This document shows, piece after piece, positions 56,455-64,000 of a stretch of 64,000 bases of DNA. Under the pieces are notes generated by a model. It was not told the DNA's origin. It saw only the letters and a program-made list of their open reading frames with translations, and ran no database searches. The DNA lies in contig NZ_JHET01000001.1 in assembly GCF_000685355.1 (NCBI RefSeq), forward strand, positions 1 to 64,000, given 5' to 3'. Source of the stretch: Microbacterium sp. CH12i. Its GTDB lineage: Bacteria; Actinomycetota; Actinomycetes; Actinomycetales; Microbacteriaceae. Each line of letters opens with the position of its first letter. Within the stretch, counting starts at the first letter, position 1. A program made the position numbers and the translations under genes.

Positions 56455-58413
56455 CTAGTCGAGCCGCAGTGCAGGATATTGCGAGTATGCGGCCGCCGCA
56501 ACGACCTGCCATCGGGCCGCGACGTTGACGGAGATACCAGTGAGATCTGCAAGCGGCCCCACGGGCATTGTTGCGGCCAGGTTCACCAGCGCTGCTCCTC
56601 GCAGCGCGACGACGCTGCAGCCCAGCTTCTGCAGGTCGTTGACGAAGCTGCTGTAATCGGCGTGTGCGCGGCGCGGAGTTTGGAGGGGAAGAGCCAGTCG
56701 GACTGGGTGTCCCATCGGCGTGGCTCGTCCAGTTGCCGTCGGATCAGCGCCGGGAGCGGGTTGCGGAGCTGGAACGGGCTCCGGCCGATCTGGATGGTCA
56801 TCCTCTCCCCGGTGTCATCGATCATCGAGCGGGTGAGTTTCGCAGTGGTGGAGCTTGGCCGGCCAGTCGTGCCCGCGATGAGTCCGCAGATGCGTGCGCG
56901 AAGCGGAATGCTCTCCTCGGTCTCAAACCGATTCATCCATTCGCGGTAGGTGTGCATCGGGTAGCTGGTTGAGGGATCAGCCCATTTGGCGGGAACTGGC
57001 GTGATGCGTGTCGCGTGCCCTGACTCCGCTGCCCAGCGCAAGAAGTTCCGCAGCGACTCTCGTTCCCGTGGGTGATCCTGAAGGTAGTAGTCGAGCACGC
57101 TTTGCGGGGCATCAAGCAGCGCGATGTTCTGCGCGTGCAGGTGAGCGAGAAAGCGCTGCGCTGACCTGCAGATTCCTCGAGCGCGATCGAATGTGCCGTC
57201 GGTGAGGCCGTTGCGTCGGATCATCAGCCGTGTGCGGGCGGTGACATCCCAACGGCAGAAAGGGTTGAGGAGCTGGGAGATCTCGTCAGACTGGCTCCGA
57301 AGGAAACGGTCCAGCCAGAGATTGAACCCCGCCCAGCCGTCATCTCGCGGAGAAAGCGCTCCGACGTCGACGAGGGCGTAGCGCAGCAGCGACGCGGCCT
57401 GAGTGACCAGGTGCGCGTCCAGCGCCTCATGGGTGAGTGCGATCTCTTCTCGCAGGATCTGGGCGAGGATCCCGGCGGAGGCGCTGCGCTTAGGCCAGAG
57501 GACCATTGATTTCGGCTCCGGATGGTGCACGAGCCGAACCCGTAGCGGTTCGAGCGCGACCCGACGTGCCGGGGTGCCGTCCGCGAACAGTTCGTTGACC
57601 GCCAAACGTGCGGCGCAGGGGTAGCACCGTTTCCCGTGTCGGATGCCCTCGGACCCGCATTCGACGCAGACGAATGAGGACACCCTGCCGGCGCAGCTCG
57701 AGCAGGCCAGTGTGCCGTCATCGGCGACGGAGGCGACCAGGGTCACCGTGTTGCAGCGCGGGCATGCCCGATGGTGTTGCGGATGATGGAGAAGCACTGA
57801 TCGCAGGTCGCTCCGCCAGTGAATCTCACCTTCACCCGCTTCGTGAGTCCGCAGTGCACGCACGGCTCGACCTTGCCGGGTGCGCATTCCGGGCAAAGCG
57901 GTCCAGCGTCGGTGCGGGTGTGAACGAGTCGAACGTTGCCGCATGCCACGCACGGCTTCCTCGCGTCGTCCTGTCGCCGCCAGCAGGTGTTGCAGAAGCT
58001 CACCCCGCCACGACTGATGCTGATCGGCCGGACCTGACTGCATTCGTCGCAACGTCGCGTGTAGGTCTCCTTCGCGCAGTCGCGCACGCTCGGACGCCGT
58101 CATGGAGCGTTTGGACGAGGAGCTTCTCTTCGCCGCAGCGCGCGCATCGGGGCAGCTCGATGTTGTAGCCGAGCCCGCGGATCGTTCGGAGGAGGACTTG
58201 GACCTGTCGTGGCATCTGCGGGTCGGCATCGTCAGCGACGCGGGCTGTCGTGGTCCGGAGATACCTTGCTAGATGCGCCATCCCTTGCCCGGTCGGTGCA
58301 AGCTCGACGAGCAACTCAATGAGCGCCCGCTCACCAATCGTCACCCACGGGTCGCCCTGGGCGAGCAGGGAGTCGAGGGAGGCAGAGAGCGCGCGGCTGG
58401 TCCTGCCCGTCAC
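56455..58413 (-). pseudogene. Zinc-ribbon / tyrosine-recombinase-like protein of the trio, copy 2 (three frame breaks)
   Basis: Homologous in layout to 12844-15423. N-terminus MTGRTSRALSASLDSLLAQG (58413), ribbons CARC, CRDC, CDEC, CNTC, CVAC, CPEC, CVHC, CDQC, CPRC, CSSC, CVEC, CYPC (about six), then a helical region and a tyrosine-recombinase-like C-terminus ending NVAARWQVVAAAAYSQYP with W and Y. Breaks near 58093 (CC to C), 57770 (CC to C) and 56655 interrupt it; three added bases give about 653 residues. It overlaps the HTH gene by 4 bases. Shorter ribbon array than copy 1. Confidence 0.68.
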
Positions 58414-58733
58414 TCCTTGCCGGGGCGCTTGATCTGCGCCGGGACGGGGCGCAGCGACCCGATGCCTGTCACCACGCCGCCGGCTGTCTTGACCTGCTTG
58501 ACCGCGACTTCCTCGAACGTGATCAGGTCATTCGGTGTGCAGGCGAGGATCTCGCAGAGCGCGTCGAGAACCTCCATGTTCAGACGCTGCGGCGGGGACG
58601 TCACCAGGCGATAGACCTGCTCACGAGAGAGCGAGACCCCGCGCTCCGCGAGCAGCGGGACGAGCTCAGTGGTCTTGTAGAGGCCCTGCTCGGCCAGCCT
58701 GCGGCGGAGGTGCCATTCGAGTTTGCGGGTCAT
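58410..58733 (-). CDS. Xre-type helix-turn-helix protein of the trio module, copy 2
   Basis: 107 residues. MTRKLEWHLRRRLAEQGL, HTH at about residues 20-60 (TTELVPLLAERGVSLSREQVYRLV), then LNMEVLDALCEILACTPNDLI. Clearly related to the copy at 12495-12851. ATGA-type overlaps with both neighbours. Probably an accessory factor or regulator of the adjacent recombinase. Confidence 0.85.
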   Translation of the reverse strand: MTRKLEWHLRRRLAEQGLYKTTELVPLLAERGVSLSREQVYRLVTSPPQRLNMEVLDALCEILACTPNDLITFEEVAVKQVKTAGGVVTGIGSLRPVPAQIKRPGKE

Positions 58734-59821
58734 GCGATCGCTTCCTTTCCGAGCACGCGAGTCAGGGCTTCCTGGAAGATCCGGTTCTTGTAGTCATCGC
58801 TTACGGACGTGTAGATCGCGGTGGTCGATGAGTGGTGATGTCCGACTTGCTCTTGAACGAACCGTTCCGCGTAGCCGAATTCGATCAGGTGCGTGACGTA
58901 GGAATGCCGCAAGCTGTGCAGCGTCAGCGCGGGGTCAAGGCCGGCGCCAGTACGGATCTTCGCGAACCGCACGTCCACGTTCCGGGTTGTCATCCGGTCG
59001 TGGCGTTCGCTCAACCAGAGCGCGGCATGATTGCCGGGATCCAGACGTGGTCTGACAACCTCGACCCAGTGCTTGAGCCCCTCGGTCGCCCACGCGAACT
59101 CCGGGCAGGCCAGGACCGTGCGTCGCCGTGGAGGTGACCCCTTCATCGCCTTCCCGTAGCGGACCTGCACCTTGCCATACGGACCCCAGTCGGGCATGAA
59201 CGGGTTGGGCCGCAGGTCGTTCAGGTCGACCATCACCGCTTCTCGCCGGCGCAACCCGAACGCGTAAACGGTCTTGAAGAACTGTGCGTCGCGTAGTGCC
59301 GGAAGGGCGCCCTTCTTCCGGCTGTCGAGCAAGTCGTGCGCGAGCTGATCGGCGTGAGCAAAGAACGCTTCCAGCTCGTCGTATCCGAATGGGCGACGGG
59401 TCGGCCGAGCCTCAAACTCAGCGAGATGCGCGAACGTGTTCCAGGGGTGACAGATCTGCGTAGGAACTTCCCCGAATCGCTCGAGGCAGATCTCGTGCCA
59501 GTCATAAGCCGGGTTGGACAGATAACCGCAGAAGCTCTTGATCGCGTGCTGATATCCGCGGATCGTCGAGTGCGCCAGAGGGCGTCGCCCCGACAACAGC
59601 GACGAGGTGTAGTCCTCGATGTCCTGCGGCTTCCACGTCCACGGATACTCGCCAGCAAAGTTCTGGAACCGTCGCACGCCCCACTCACGCACCTCAATCG
59701 TGGACGCGGCCAGGCCTCGTGATCTCATCGACACCGCGAAGCCCTGCAGCATGTCTTGAAAAGTCGTCCGGGCTGGGTCGAGCAGCGAAACCGGCGCAAT
59801 CGCTGTAGGACGACCAGTCAC
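58730..59821 (-). CDS. Tyrosine recombinase of the trio module, copy 2
   Basis: 363 residues. Core-binding domain at about 20-140, catalytic residues R (FGLRRREAVMVD), K (RYGKAMKGSPP), H-x-x-R (LHSLRHSYVTHL), H (VGHHHSSTTAIY) and Tyr. Complete. The downstream genes are its HTH and zinc-ribbon partners, so this is the second full trio in the window, on the opposite strand to copy 1. The cargo and ends of this copy are not clear; ATCCGATGC on its upstream side (59890-59898) is also found at the left end of copy 1 (11227-11235). Confidence 0.92.
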   Translation of the reverse strand: MTGRPTAIAPVSLLDPARTTFQDMLQGFAVSMRSRGLAASTIEVREWGVRRFQNFAGEYPWTWKPQDIEDYTSSLLSGRRPLAHSTIRGYQHAIKSFCGYLSNPAYDWHEICLERFGEVPTQICHPWNTFAHLAEFEARPTRRPFGYDELEAFFAHADQLAHDLLDSRKKGALPALRDAQFFKTVYAFGLRRREAVMVDLNDLRPNPFMPDWGPYGKVQVRYGKAMKGSPPRRRTVLACPEFAWATEGLKHWVEVVRPRLDPGNHAALWLSERHDRMTTRNVDVRFAKIRTGAGLDPALTLHSLRHSYVTHLIEFGYAERFVQEQVGHHHSSTTAIYTSVSDDYKNRIFQEALTRVLGKEAIA

Positions 59822-60133
59822 GAGCGATTCCTGCTAGATGCATTAGAAGCAACAATCACGACACTGAAAGTATCACACTGCCACTAGGCGCATCGGATTG
59901 CGAGTTGTCTTGCCATAATCCGCTACGAGAAGTGCATGATCGCGAGAGCGATCATTTTGTCTATTCACCAGGGAAAATGAACAGCGAGCGCCTGCGGAGT
60001 CCGCCGCGTAGATGTGTTCCCGATCGGGAAGGCGCGCGACCGACGCCTCTGCGGTGCGTTTCAACCCCTCTCGGCCCGTCGCGGGACCGCAAGGATGGCA
60101 GGCAGGGAAACGCGACCGCGGGTGTGGCACCTA
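59822..60133. other. Intergenic region upstream of nrdH
   Basis: About 310 bases without a supported gene. It contains the GCATCGGAT word (59890-59898) shared with the end of the mercury element, and probably the promoters of the leftward recombinase and of nrdH. A Pro/Arg-rich frame leading into nrdH from 60014 looks non-coding. Confidence 0.4.
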
Positions 60134-60373
60134 ATGCAACAGTGCTTGCTTGTGTACACGAAGCCTTCGTGCGTTCAATGCGGTGCCACCTACCGCGCGC
60201 TGGACTCGAAGGGCATCGACTACGAAGTGCTCGATCTGTCGGAAGATCCCGCTGCGCTCGAGCGCGTGAAGTCACTCGGGTATCTGCAGGCTCCGGTTGT
60301 CGTCACAGACCAAAATCACTGGTCCGGTTTCCGGCCAGACAAGATCGACGAGCTCGCTGCCCGGCTGGGCTGA
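60134..60373 (+). CDS. nrdH: NrdH-redoxin
   Basis: 79 residues from ATG 60134. Glutaredoxin-like protein with thioredoxin-like activity that reduces class Ib ribonucleotide reductase: redox motif C-V-Q-C in YTKPSCVQCGATYRALD, YEVLDLSEDPAALERVKSLGYLQAPVV with the cis-Pro, and the NrdH end motif WSGFRPDKIDELA. No nrdI, nrdE or nrdF follows, so it is an orphan copy, perhaps to serve dNTP supply or as extra reductant for the metal-resistance genes. Confidence 0.9.
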   Translation: MQQCLLVYTKPSCVQCGATYRALDSKGIDYEVLDLSEDPAALERVKSLGYLQAPVVVTDQNHWSGFRPDKIDELAARLG

Positions 60374-60387
60374 GTGACCGATGAAGA

Positions 60388-60425
60388 AATGAGGGACGCC
60401 CCGGATGGGGGCGCCCCTCATTTTG
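60388..60425. terminator. Bidirectional rho-independent terminator
   Basis: Stem GAGGGACGCCCC / GGGGGCGCCCCTC (60391-60402 and 60407-60419) followed by TTTT on the plus strand, preceded by GAAGAAAT. It lies 15 bases after nrdH and overlaps the 3' end of the convergent gene at 60418. Confidence 0.8.
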
Positions 60426-60657
60426 TGTCTGGGCTTGGAGTGCTGGTGCTGTAGAGCCGCAGGAGCGCATCGCGTAGATGCGGATTCCGTTCGAGAGATT
60501 GTTGCAGCGCACGAGGGTCAGGGGCCAGCGGAGACTTTTTGCCACCTGCGCGCACAATGCCGGCTCGAATGGCCCAATGGGCGAGCTCGTCGAGTTCGAC
60601 GTCAATCGTCGCTGTGGCGATCACCGTCTGAGTCCAGGTGACCTTGTAGGCCGGCAT
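60418..60657 (-). CDS. Small hypothetical protein
   Basis: 79 residues from ATG 60657. MPAYKVTWTQTVIATATIDV gives two strands, then ELDELAHWAIRAGIVRAGG and a polar helix (QQSLERNPHLRDALLRLYS). No known family. The IS481 copy has inserted directly upstream, ten bases from the start, so its promoter is now displaced or supplied by the IS. Confidence 0.58.
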   Translation of the reverse strand: MPAYKVTWTQTVIATATIDVELDELAHWAIRAGIVRAGGKKSPLAPDPRALQQSLERNPHLRDALLRLYSTSTPSPDTK

Positions 60658-60667
60658 GTTCCACCGC

Positions 60668-61769
60668 CTAGCTGTAGTTCCTCGGGAGGTTGTGAACGCG
60701 TGACATAGGGAAGACCTCCGGCAAGGATGTGGGTTACCACACTCGCATCTCTAAACCGGAGGTCTCCATGACACACGCTAATGCTCCGTTGACTCCTGAG
60801 GGGCGCCGGCGCCTTGCCCTGTTGATAACTCAGGATGGATGGTCGCTTCGCCGCGCTGCGGAACGGTTTCAGTGCTCGCCGGCGACAGCGAAACGGTGGG
60901 TGGATCGGTGTCGGGCTGGGCTGCCGCTGACGGACCGCAGCTCGAGGCCGCGGAGGTCACCGAGCCAGCTGCCACGCAAGACCGAGCGGCGCATCGTCGC
61001 GTTGCGGCTCACGCGCCGGTGGGGCCCGCACCGGATCGCGTATCACCTGGGGTTGCATCGCTCGACGGTCGGGCGTGTGCTGGCCCGATATGGCATGCCG
61101 AAGCTGACTCACGTCGATCAGGCCACCGGGCTGCCGGTGCGTAAGTCGACACCGAAACGATATGAGGTCGCTTCACCGGGCCAGCTGGTGCACGTGGACA
61201 TCAAGAAGCAGGGCCGCATCCCCGACGGCGGGGGATGGCGGGTCCACGGCCGCGGATCCGCCCAGGACCGCGCTGCCGGCGTCGTCCGCGGCAAAGCCAC
61301 CCGTGCCGGCGGGGCAGAATCCCGCGGCTACCGATACCTGCACCATGCCGTGGACGACAACTCACGTGTCGCGTACTCGGAGATCCTCGACGACGAGCGC
61401 AAGGAGACCGCGGCCGGGTTCTGGACTCGTGCGAACGCGTTCTTCGCCAGCCTCGGCGTGACCGTGACCGCGGTGATGACCGACAACGGCGCCTGCTACC
61501 GATCCCACGCGTTCGCTGCCGCGCTCGGCGAAACCATCAAGCACAAGTGGACCAGACCGTATCGGCCGCAGACCAACGGGAAAGTCGAGCGATTCAACCG
61601 GACCCTCGCCGTCGAGTGGGCATATGCGAGACCCTACGCCAGCGAATCCGAGCGAGCCGCCGCCTACGAGACCTGGCTCCATCACTACAATCACCACAGA
61701 CCCCACACCGGCATCGGCGGCAAGACCCCCTCAGAACGCGTTCACAACCTCACGGGGAAGTACAGCTAG
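60668..61769 (+). mobile_element. IS481-family insertion sequence, complete copy
   Basis: CTAG target duplication at 60668-60671 and 61766-61769 (the second includes the transposase stop TAG). Inside it, imperfect inverted repeats of about 30 bases start CTGTAGTTCC (60672) and, inverted, CTGTACTTCC (61765); the right repeat is also the 3' end of the transposase gene. The flanks, TCCACCGC before and GCGGTGGA after, are inverses, so the uninterrupted target was a 20-bp palindrome centred on CTAG. Confidence 0.92.
60768..61769 (+). CDS. IS481-family DDE transposase
   Basis: 333 residues, ATG 60768 after GGAGGTCTCC. N-terminal helix-turn-helix pair (LTPEGRRRLALL, SPATAKRWVDRCR, WGPHRIAYHLGLHRSTV), then the rve catalytic core with Asp in LVHVDIKKQGRI (near 145), Asp in VMTDNGACYRS (near 232) and Glu in NGKVERFNRTLAVEWAY (near 267), and the C-terminal HHRPHTGIGGKTPSERV. 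All DDE residues present, so probably active. It matches the partial copy at 1-287 wherever both are visible. Confidence 0.93.
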   Translation: MTHANAPLTPEGRRRLALLITQDGWSLRRAAERFQCSPATAKRWVDRCRAGLPLTDRSSRPRRSPSQLPRKTERRIVALRLTRRWGPHRIAYHLGLHRSTVGRVLARYGMPKLTHVDQATGLPVRKSTPKRYEVASPGQLVHVDIKKQGRIPDGGGWRVHGRGSAQDRAAGVVRGKATRAGGAESRGYRYLHHAVDDNSRVAYSEILDDERKETAAGFWTRANAFFASLGVTVTAVMTDNGACYRSHAFAAALGETIKHKWTRPYRPQTNGKVERFNRTLAVEWAYARPYASESERAAAYETWLHHYNHHRPHTGIGGKTPSERVHNLTGKYS

Positions 61770-62229
61770 GCGGTGGATGGCTAGCCTCCCTCGAGGTACT
61801 CCTCGCTAACGTTTGCGCGCACATTGTCAGTGACCGAAATCTTGTGTGCATCACTGTGTGTACCTGGATCGGGTCCGACTCACGGGTCTGCGCTGTCGCG
61901 GGATCTGACCACAGAGGTCATTGGAGTCGATCGGATCTCGGTGGCTCCGGAAACTGATCCGGGTATGCCGGGCATAAGTCCCAGGGATCGAAGTCTCCCA
62001 TCATTGGTACAGAACTCGCTCAGGTGATCGAATCGCGGGCCTCGCGGCCGCCGTCGCGGCGCTGAGCGACCAGCGCGTGACCATCCTGGACAGTGGGCTC
62101 GGGGTGAATCGCCGCCGCCTCCCCACCAAACCTTTCTCCGGCGGTCGCGTCCAGGCGGTCGGAGCGCCATCGCGATGCCCCTTCCATTGACGGAACCCCT
62201 GATGTCGGGCGAGGCCGTCGCGGTGGCTG
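61770..62229. other. Intergenic region with a possible flavoprotein remnant
   Basis: No intact gene. On the plus strand from about 62024 the frame reads GDRIAGLAAAVAALSDQRVT, then ILDSG and PTKPFSGGRVQAVG, resembling the FAD-binding start of an amine-oxidase/desaturase-type protein that has lost its start and most of its length; it stops at 62190. Nothing else is supported. Confidence 0.4.
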
Positions 62230-63225
62230 CTAGGTCTCCTCGGTTCCTCGGGACCGCGCGGTGTCGGCTTCGTCGGGGAGTCTTTCGGACGGAATGACGA
62301 CGACATCCTGGACCTTCCAATCCAGGGCGGAGAGGCTCTCGGAGACATCATTGATCTGATGGATCGAGACCCGGTGTTTGCGAGGCACGATGAAGGCTTC
62401 GACGTGAAAAACCTGCCCTTGATCACGCATCCGCACCGCGGCGTCGGCGATCCACGGCTGTGCGCGGAGATGTTCGACGATGTCGAGGGCGAGCGGATGA
62501 GGGCGTTTGTCATCGTAGGTGCGGGCGCGTTGGTCCATGAGGTCCACCACGGCGCTCTTCGCGTTGCGGAGACCATCCCAGATGATGCCGAGTGAGATGA
62601 AGAGCGCGGCGACGCCGTCGAGCCACCACAGGCCAATACCGACGCCGAGTACCCCGATGATGGATGCGGCGTTCGTCTGCCAGTCAGCCTTGGCCATGTC
62701 TGCGTCCGCATAGAGCAGCTTGTTGTGCAGTATTGGGGCGAGCTTCGACTTCGCGCGCCCATAGATGAAAGGCCCGACGACGATGATGGCCATCACCGCG
62801 ACCATCAGCCATCCGAGCCAGATCGTGTGGCCGAAGAGATTAGTTGTGCCAATAGTGGGGTGCTCAGCCGCGACGAGGCCGGAGATAGCCTCGAAGGCGA
62901 GATTGAGCCCGACCGCGAGAAGCGCAACACCGGCGACGAGATGCCCGACGCCCATTGCCCGGTGCATCCCGTATGGGCGTTGGAGGCTCGGTTTCCGTCG
63001 GACGAAGATCAACGCGATGAGGAATGCGATCTGGGGAATGAGAGAGAACATGTCCTCGATCCACGCTGTCCGCATCGCTTGGGAATTTCCGACTACGAGC
63101 GCAACCACAGTGATCGTGATGGCGGTGTAGGCGATGGTGAGGTACTCCCATCGCACCGCTTTCTTCAATGCTCTCTGTTGCTCGGGCGGCAGTGTCGATC
63201 GTCCGAACTGGTGATACGCGCTCAC
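62230..63225 (-). CDS. Cation diffusion facilitator (CDF) metal transporter
   Basis: 331 residues, six predicted membrane helices (about 30-300 of which the first is LTIAYTAITITVVALVVG). Family features: the metal-site Asp in WIEDMFSLIPQ (near 57), HRAMGVGHLV after a basic loop (near 88), DADMAKADWQTNA (near 175, the second metal-site helix), and a C-terminal cytoplasmic domain (IVEHLRAQPWIADAAVRMRDQG) that dimerises. CDF proteins export Zn2+, Fe2+ or similar by H+ antiport. Overlaps the upstream lipoprotein gene by ATGA. Confidence 0.88.
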   Translation of the reverse strand: MSAYHQFGRSTLPPEQQRALKKAVRWEYLTIAYTAITITVVALVVGNSQAMRTAWIEDMFSLIPQIAFLIALIFVRRKPSLQRPYGMHRAMGVGHLVAGVALLAVGLNLAFEAISGLVAAEHPTIGTTNLFGHTIWLGWLMVAVMAIIVVGPFIYGRAKSKLAPILHNKLLYADADMAKADWQTNAASIIGVLGVGIGLWWLDGVAALFISLGIIWDGLRNAKSAVVDLMDQRARTYDDKRPHPLALDIVEHLRAQPWIADAAVRMRDQGQVFHVEAFIVPRKHRVSIHQINDVSESLSALDWKVQDVVVIPSERLPDEADTARSRGTEET

Positions 63226-63704
63226 GGCCCAACCTCTTCGTCTAGGAACGTCTCCAACTTCGTGAGGAACGCATTCTCACCGAGCGGGACGAGGAACACC
63301 AGGCTGCGCCCATCCGCGCCGTCGATTGCCGTGTATCCGCGTGTGATGCCGGCGCGATCAGACCATGGAGACTGGTCAGTAAACCCGCCAACCAGAAGGT
63401 CAAGGTCGCCAGCCTCTAGCATCCCGACCAGTGTCTCCTCACTGCCGACCGTCCACTCTGCGTTCGCGTCGATCGTCTCCGTGAACTCATCGACCAAATC
63501 CACCAACGGACCTGTTGGATCGGCGCTAGAAACGTCGACGAGTCCCGAATCAGGGGAGACCCCCACGCGCAACTCCCCGCTTGTGACGGTCGCAAGGGTG
63601 CCGTCAGGGTCGCTCGGCACGGACAGGCCGCACCCGACCAGACTGCCGACAAATGCCAGACATGTGAGGACGCCGACAGCCCTGCTGATCGGCGTGGAAG
63701 ACAC
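63222..63704 (-). CDS. Solute-binding-like lipoprotein coupled to the CDF transporter
   Basis: 160 residues from GTG 63704, chosen because it gives a normal signal (VSSTPISRAVGVLTCLAFVG) with lipobox SLVGC. An ATG at 63830 would place 42 polar residues before it. The domain, ELRVGVSPDSGLVDVSSADPTGPLVDLVDEFTE, MLEAGDLDLLVGGFTDQSPWSD and GRSLVFLVPLGENAFL, follows the amino-acid-type solute-binding fold (SBP family 3), but is short. It might sense or deliver a ligand outside the cell; the link to metal export is unexplained. Confidence 0.7.
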   Translation of the reverse strand: MSSTPISRAVGVLTCLAFVGSLVGCGLSVPSDPDGTLATVTSGELRVGVSPDSGLVDVSSADPTGPLVDLVDEFTETIDANAEWTVGSEETLVGMLEAGDLDLLVGGFTDQSPWSDRAGITRGYTAIDGADGRSLVFLVPLGENAFLTKLETFLDEEVGP

Positions 63705-63852
63705 AGCAAGTTCTAGTCCCGCGGGCGTATTCGTGAGATTCACCTCTAGAGCATGCTGGACATTCTCGTCCCAGGCGAGATGGTTGACGAGAGGTTCACA
63801 CCAGGCTAGGGATGAGCAGATATGTCGCAACCAGCGACTTCCTGCTCGCCGA

Positions 63853-64000
63853 CTACTCCGAGACTTCGAGTATCTCGTCCACGAGCGTGATCCCGCCGGT
63901 GGAGTTTGCGGAGTGCATCAGGCCTTCAACCCATCGCTGGTTGAGCTGCGGCGACTCAGCGTCATCGAACGTAAACCGAAGGGGAATCGACGGGTGTAAC
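63853..64000 (-). CDS. 3' end of an unknown gene (runs off the right edge)
   Basis: Minus-strand frame open from the window edge to TAG at 63855-63853: IPLRFTFDDAESPQLNQRWV, then EGLMHSANSTGGITLVDEILEVSE. The composition and acidic end look like real protein, and it reads in the same direction as the lipoprotein and CDF genes 150 bases on. Too little is visible to name a family. Confidence 0.45.
   Translation of the reverse strand, partial: LHPSIPLRFTFDDAESPQLNQRWVEGLMHSANSTGGITLVDEILEVSE

Noticed and set aside
1..61769. A 60-kb composite transposon bounded by the two IS481 copies
   Set aside because: The copies are inverted, but each has its own CTAG setting with different flanks; nothing shows they moved the intervening DNA together.
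1..64000. CRISPR arrays, tRNA or rRNA genes
   Set aside because: No regularly spaced palindromic repeats, cloverleaf-like sequences or conserved rRNA words were noticed in reading the window; this is a visual check only.

Overview
The window is high-GC actinobacterial DNA. Gene families, GTG starts, ATGA-type overlaps and RecA-NDp (PafBC-type) promoters point to Micrococcales, perhaps a Microbacterium relative. It reads as accessory DNA of a conjugative plasmid or integrative element. I see no rRNA, tRNA, CRISPR array, relaxase or replication initiator.

Layout. 1-0.39 kb: truncated IS481-family copy. 0.35-3.6 kb: ParB-like gene with an uncharacterised partner cut by that IS, and a divergent possible nuclease. 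3.6-4.5 kb: decayed DNA with a serine-recombinase tail. 4.5-8.2 kb: small unknown genes, three of them behind near-identical DNA-damage-type promoters. 8.3-10.1 kb: a RelA/SpoT-type synthetase overlapping a small-alarmone-hydrolase-like HD gene, a possible toxSAS pair. 10.1-22.0 kb: umuDC, with umuC split by a 10 kb insert (about 11.22-21.36 kb). The insert carries a recombinase/HTH/zinc-ribbon trio, an arsenite-type permease and a mercury operon (merA, merB, transport and thioredoxin-like genes, merR). 22.1-36.4 kb: complete-looking Tad/Flp pilus locus (prepilin peptidase, LysM-BTAD protein, secreted protein, lipoprotein, TadG/E/E, pilin, TadC/B/A, TadZ, CpaB) ending in an RHH protein and ParA. 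36.5-37.1 kb: iteron-like non-coding DNA. 37.2-46.7 kb: sigma-like regulator, then a Gram-positive type IV secretion operon (TcpC/VirB8-, VirB3-, VirB4-, VirB6-like, M23 peptidase) and a duplicated RHH protein. 46.7-47.7 kb: IS5-family element. 48.1-51.0 kb: TcpA/FtsK coupling ATPase operon. 51.2-56.4 kb: unknown genes, a SIR2 putative defence protein, a metallopeptidase, lipoproteins and a deoxyribosyltransferase-like protein. 56.5-59.8 kb: second copy of the recombinase trio. 60.1-64 kb: nrdH, complete IS481 copy inserted in a palindrome, CDF metal transporter, solute-binding-like lipoprotein, and a gene running off the edge.

How it works together. The Tad pilus, VirB-like channel and TcpA-like ATPase look like one conjugation machine. 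Four almost identical 34-bp promoters precede operons at 22.7, 27.0, 38.2 and 48.1 kb, so these modules are probably co-regulated, possibly by the sigma-like protein at 37.2-37.7 kb. ParA, RHH proteins and the repeat region suggest partitioning. Cargo covers mercury, arsenic and divalent metals, mutagenic repair, (p)ppGpp-type signalling and defence.

Caution: at least a dozen genes have frame breaks, nearly all explained by loss of one base in a CC or GG run (7-8 kb, umuC, merA, a mer transport gene, both trio proteins, two pilus-locus genes). This looks more like consensus error than decay, so 'pseudogene' labels for these are provisional.
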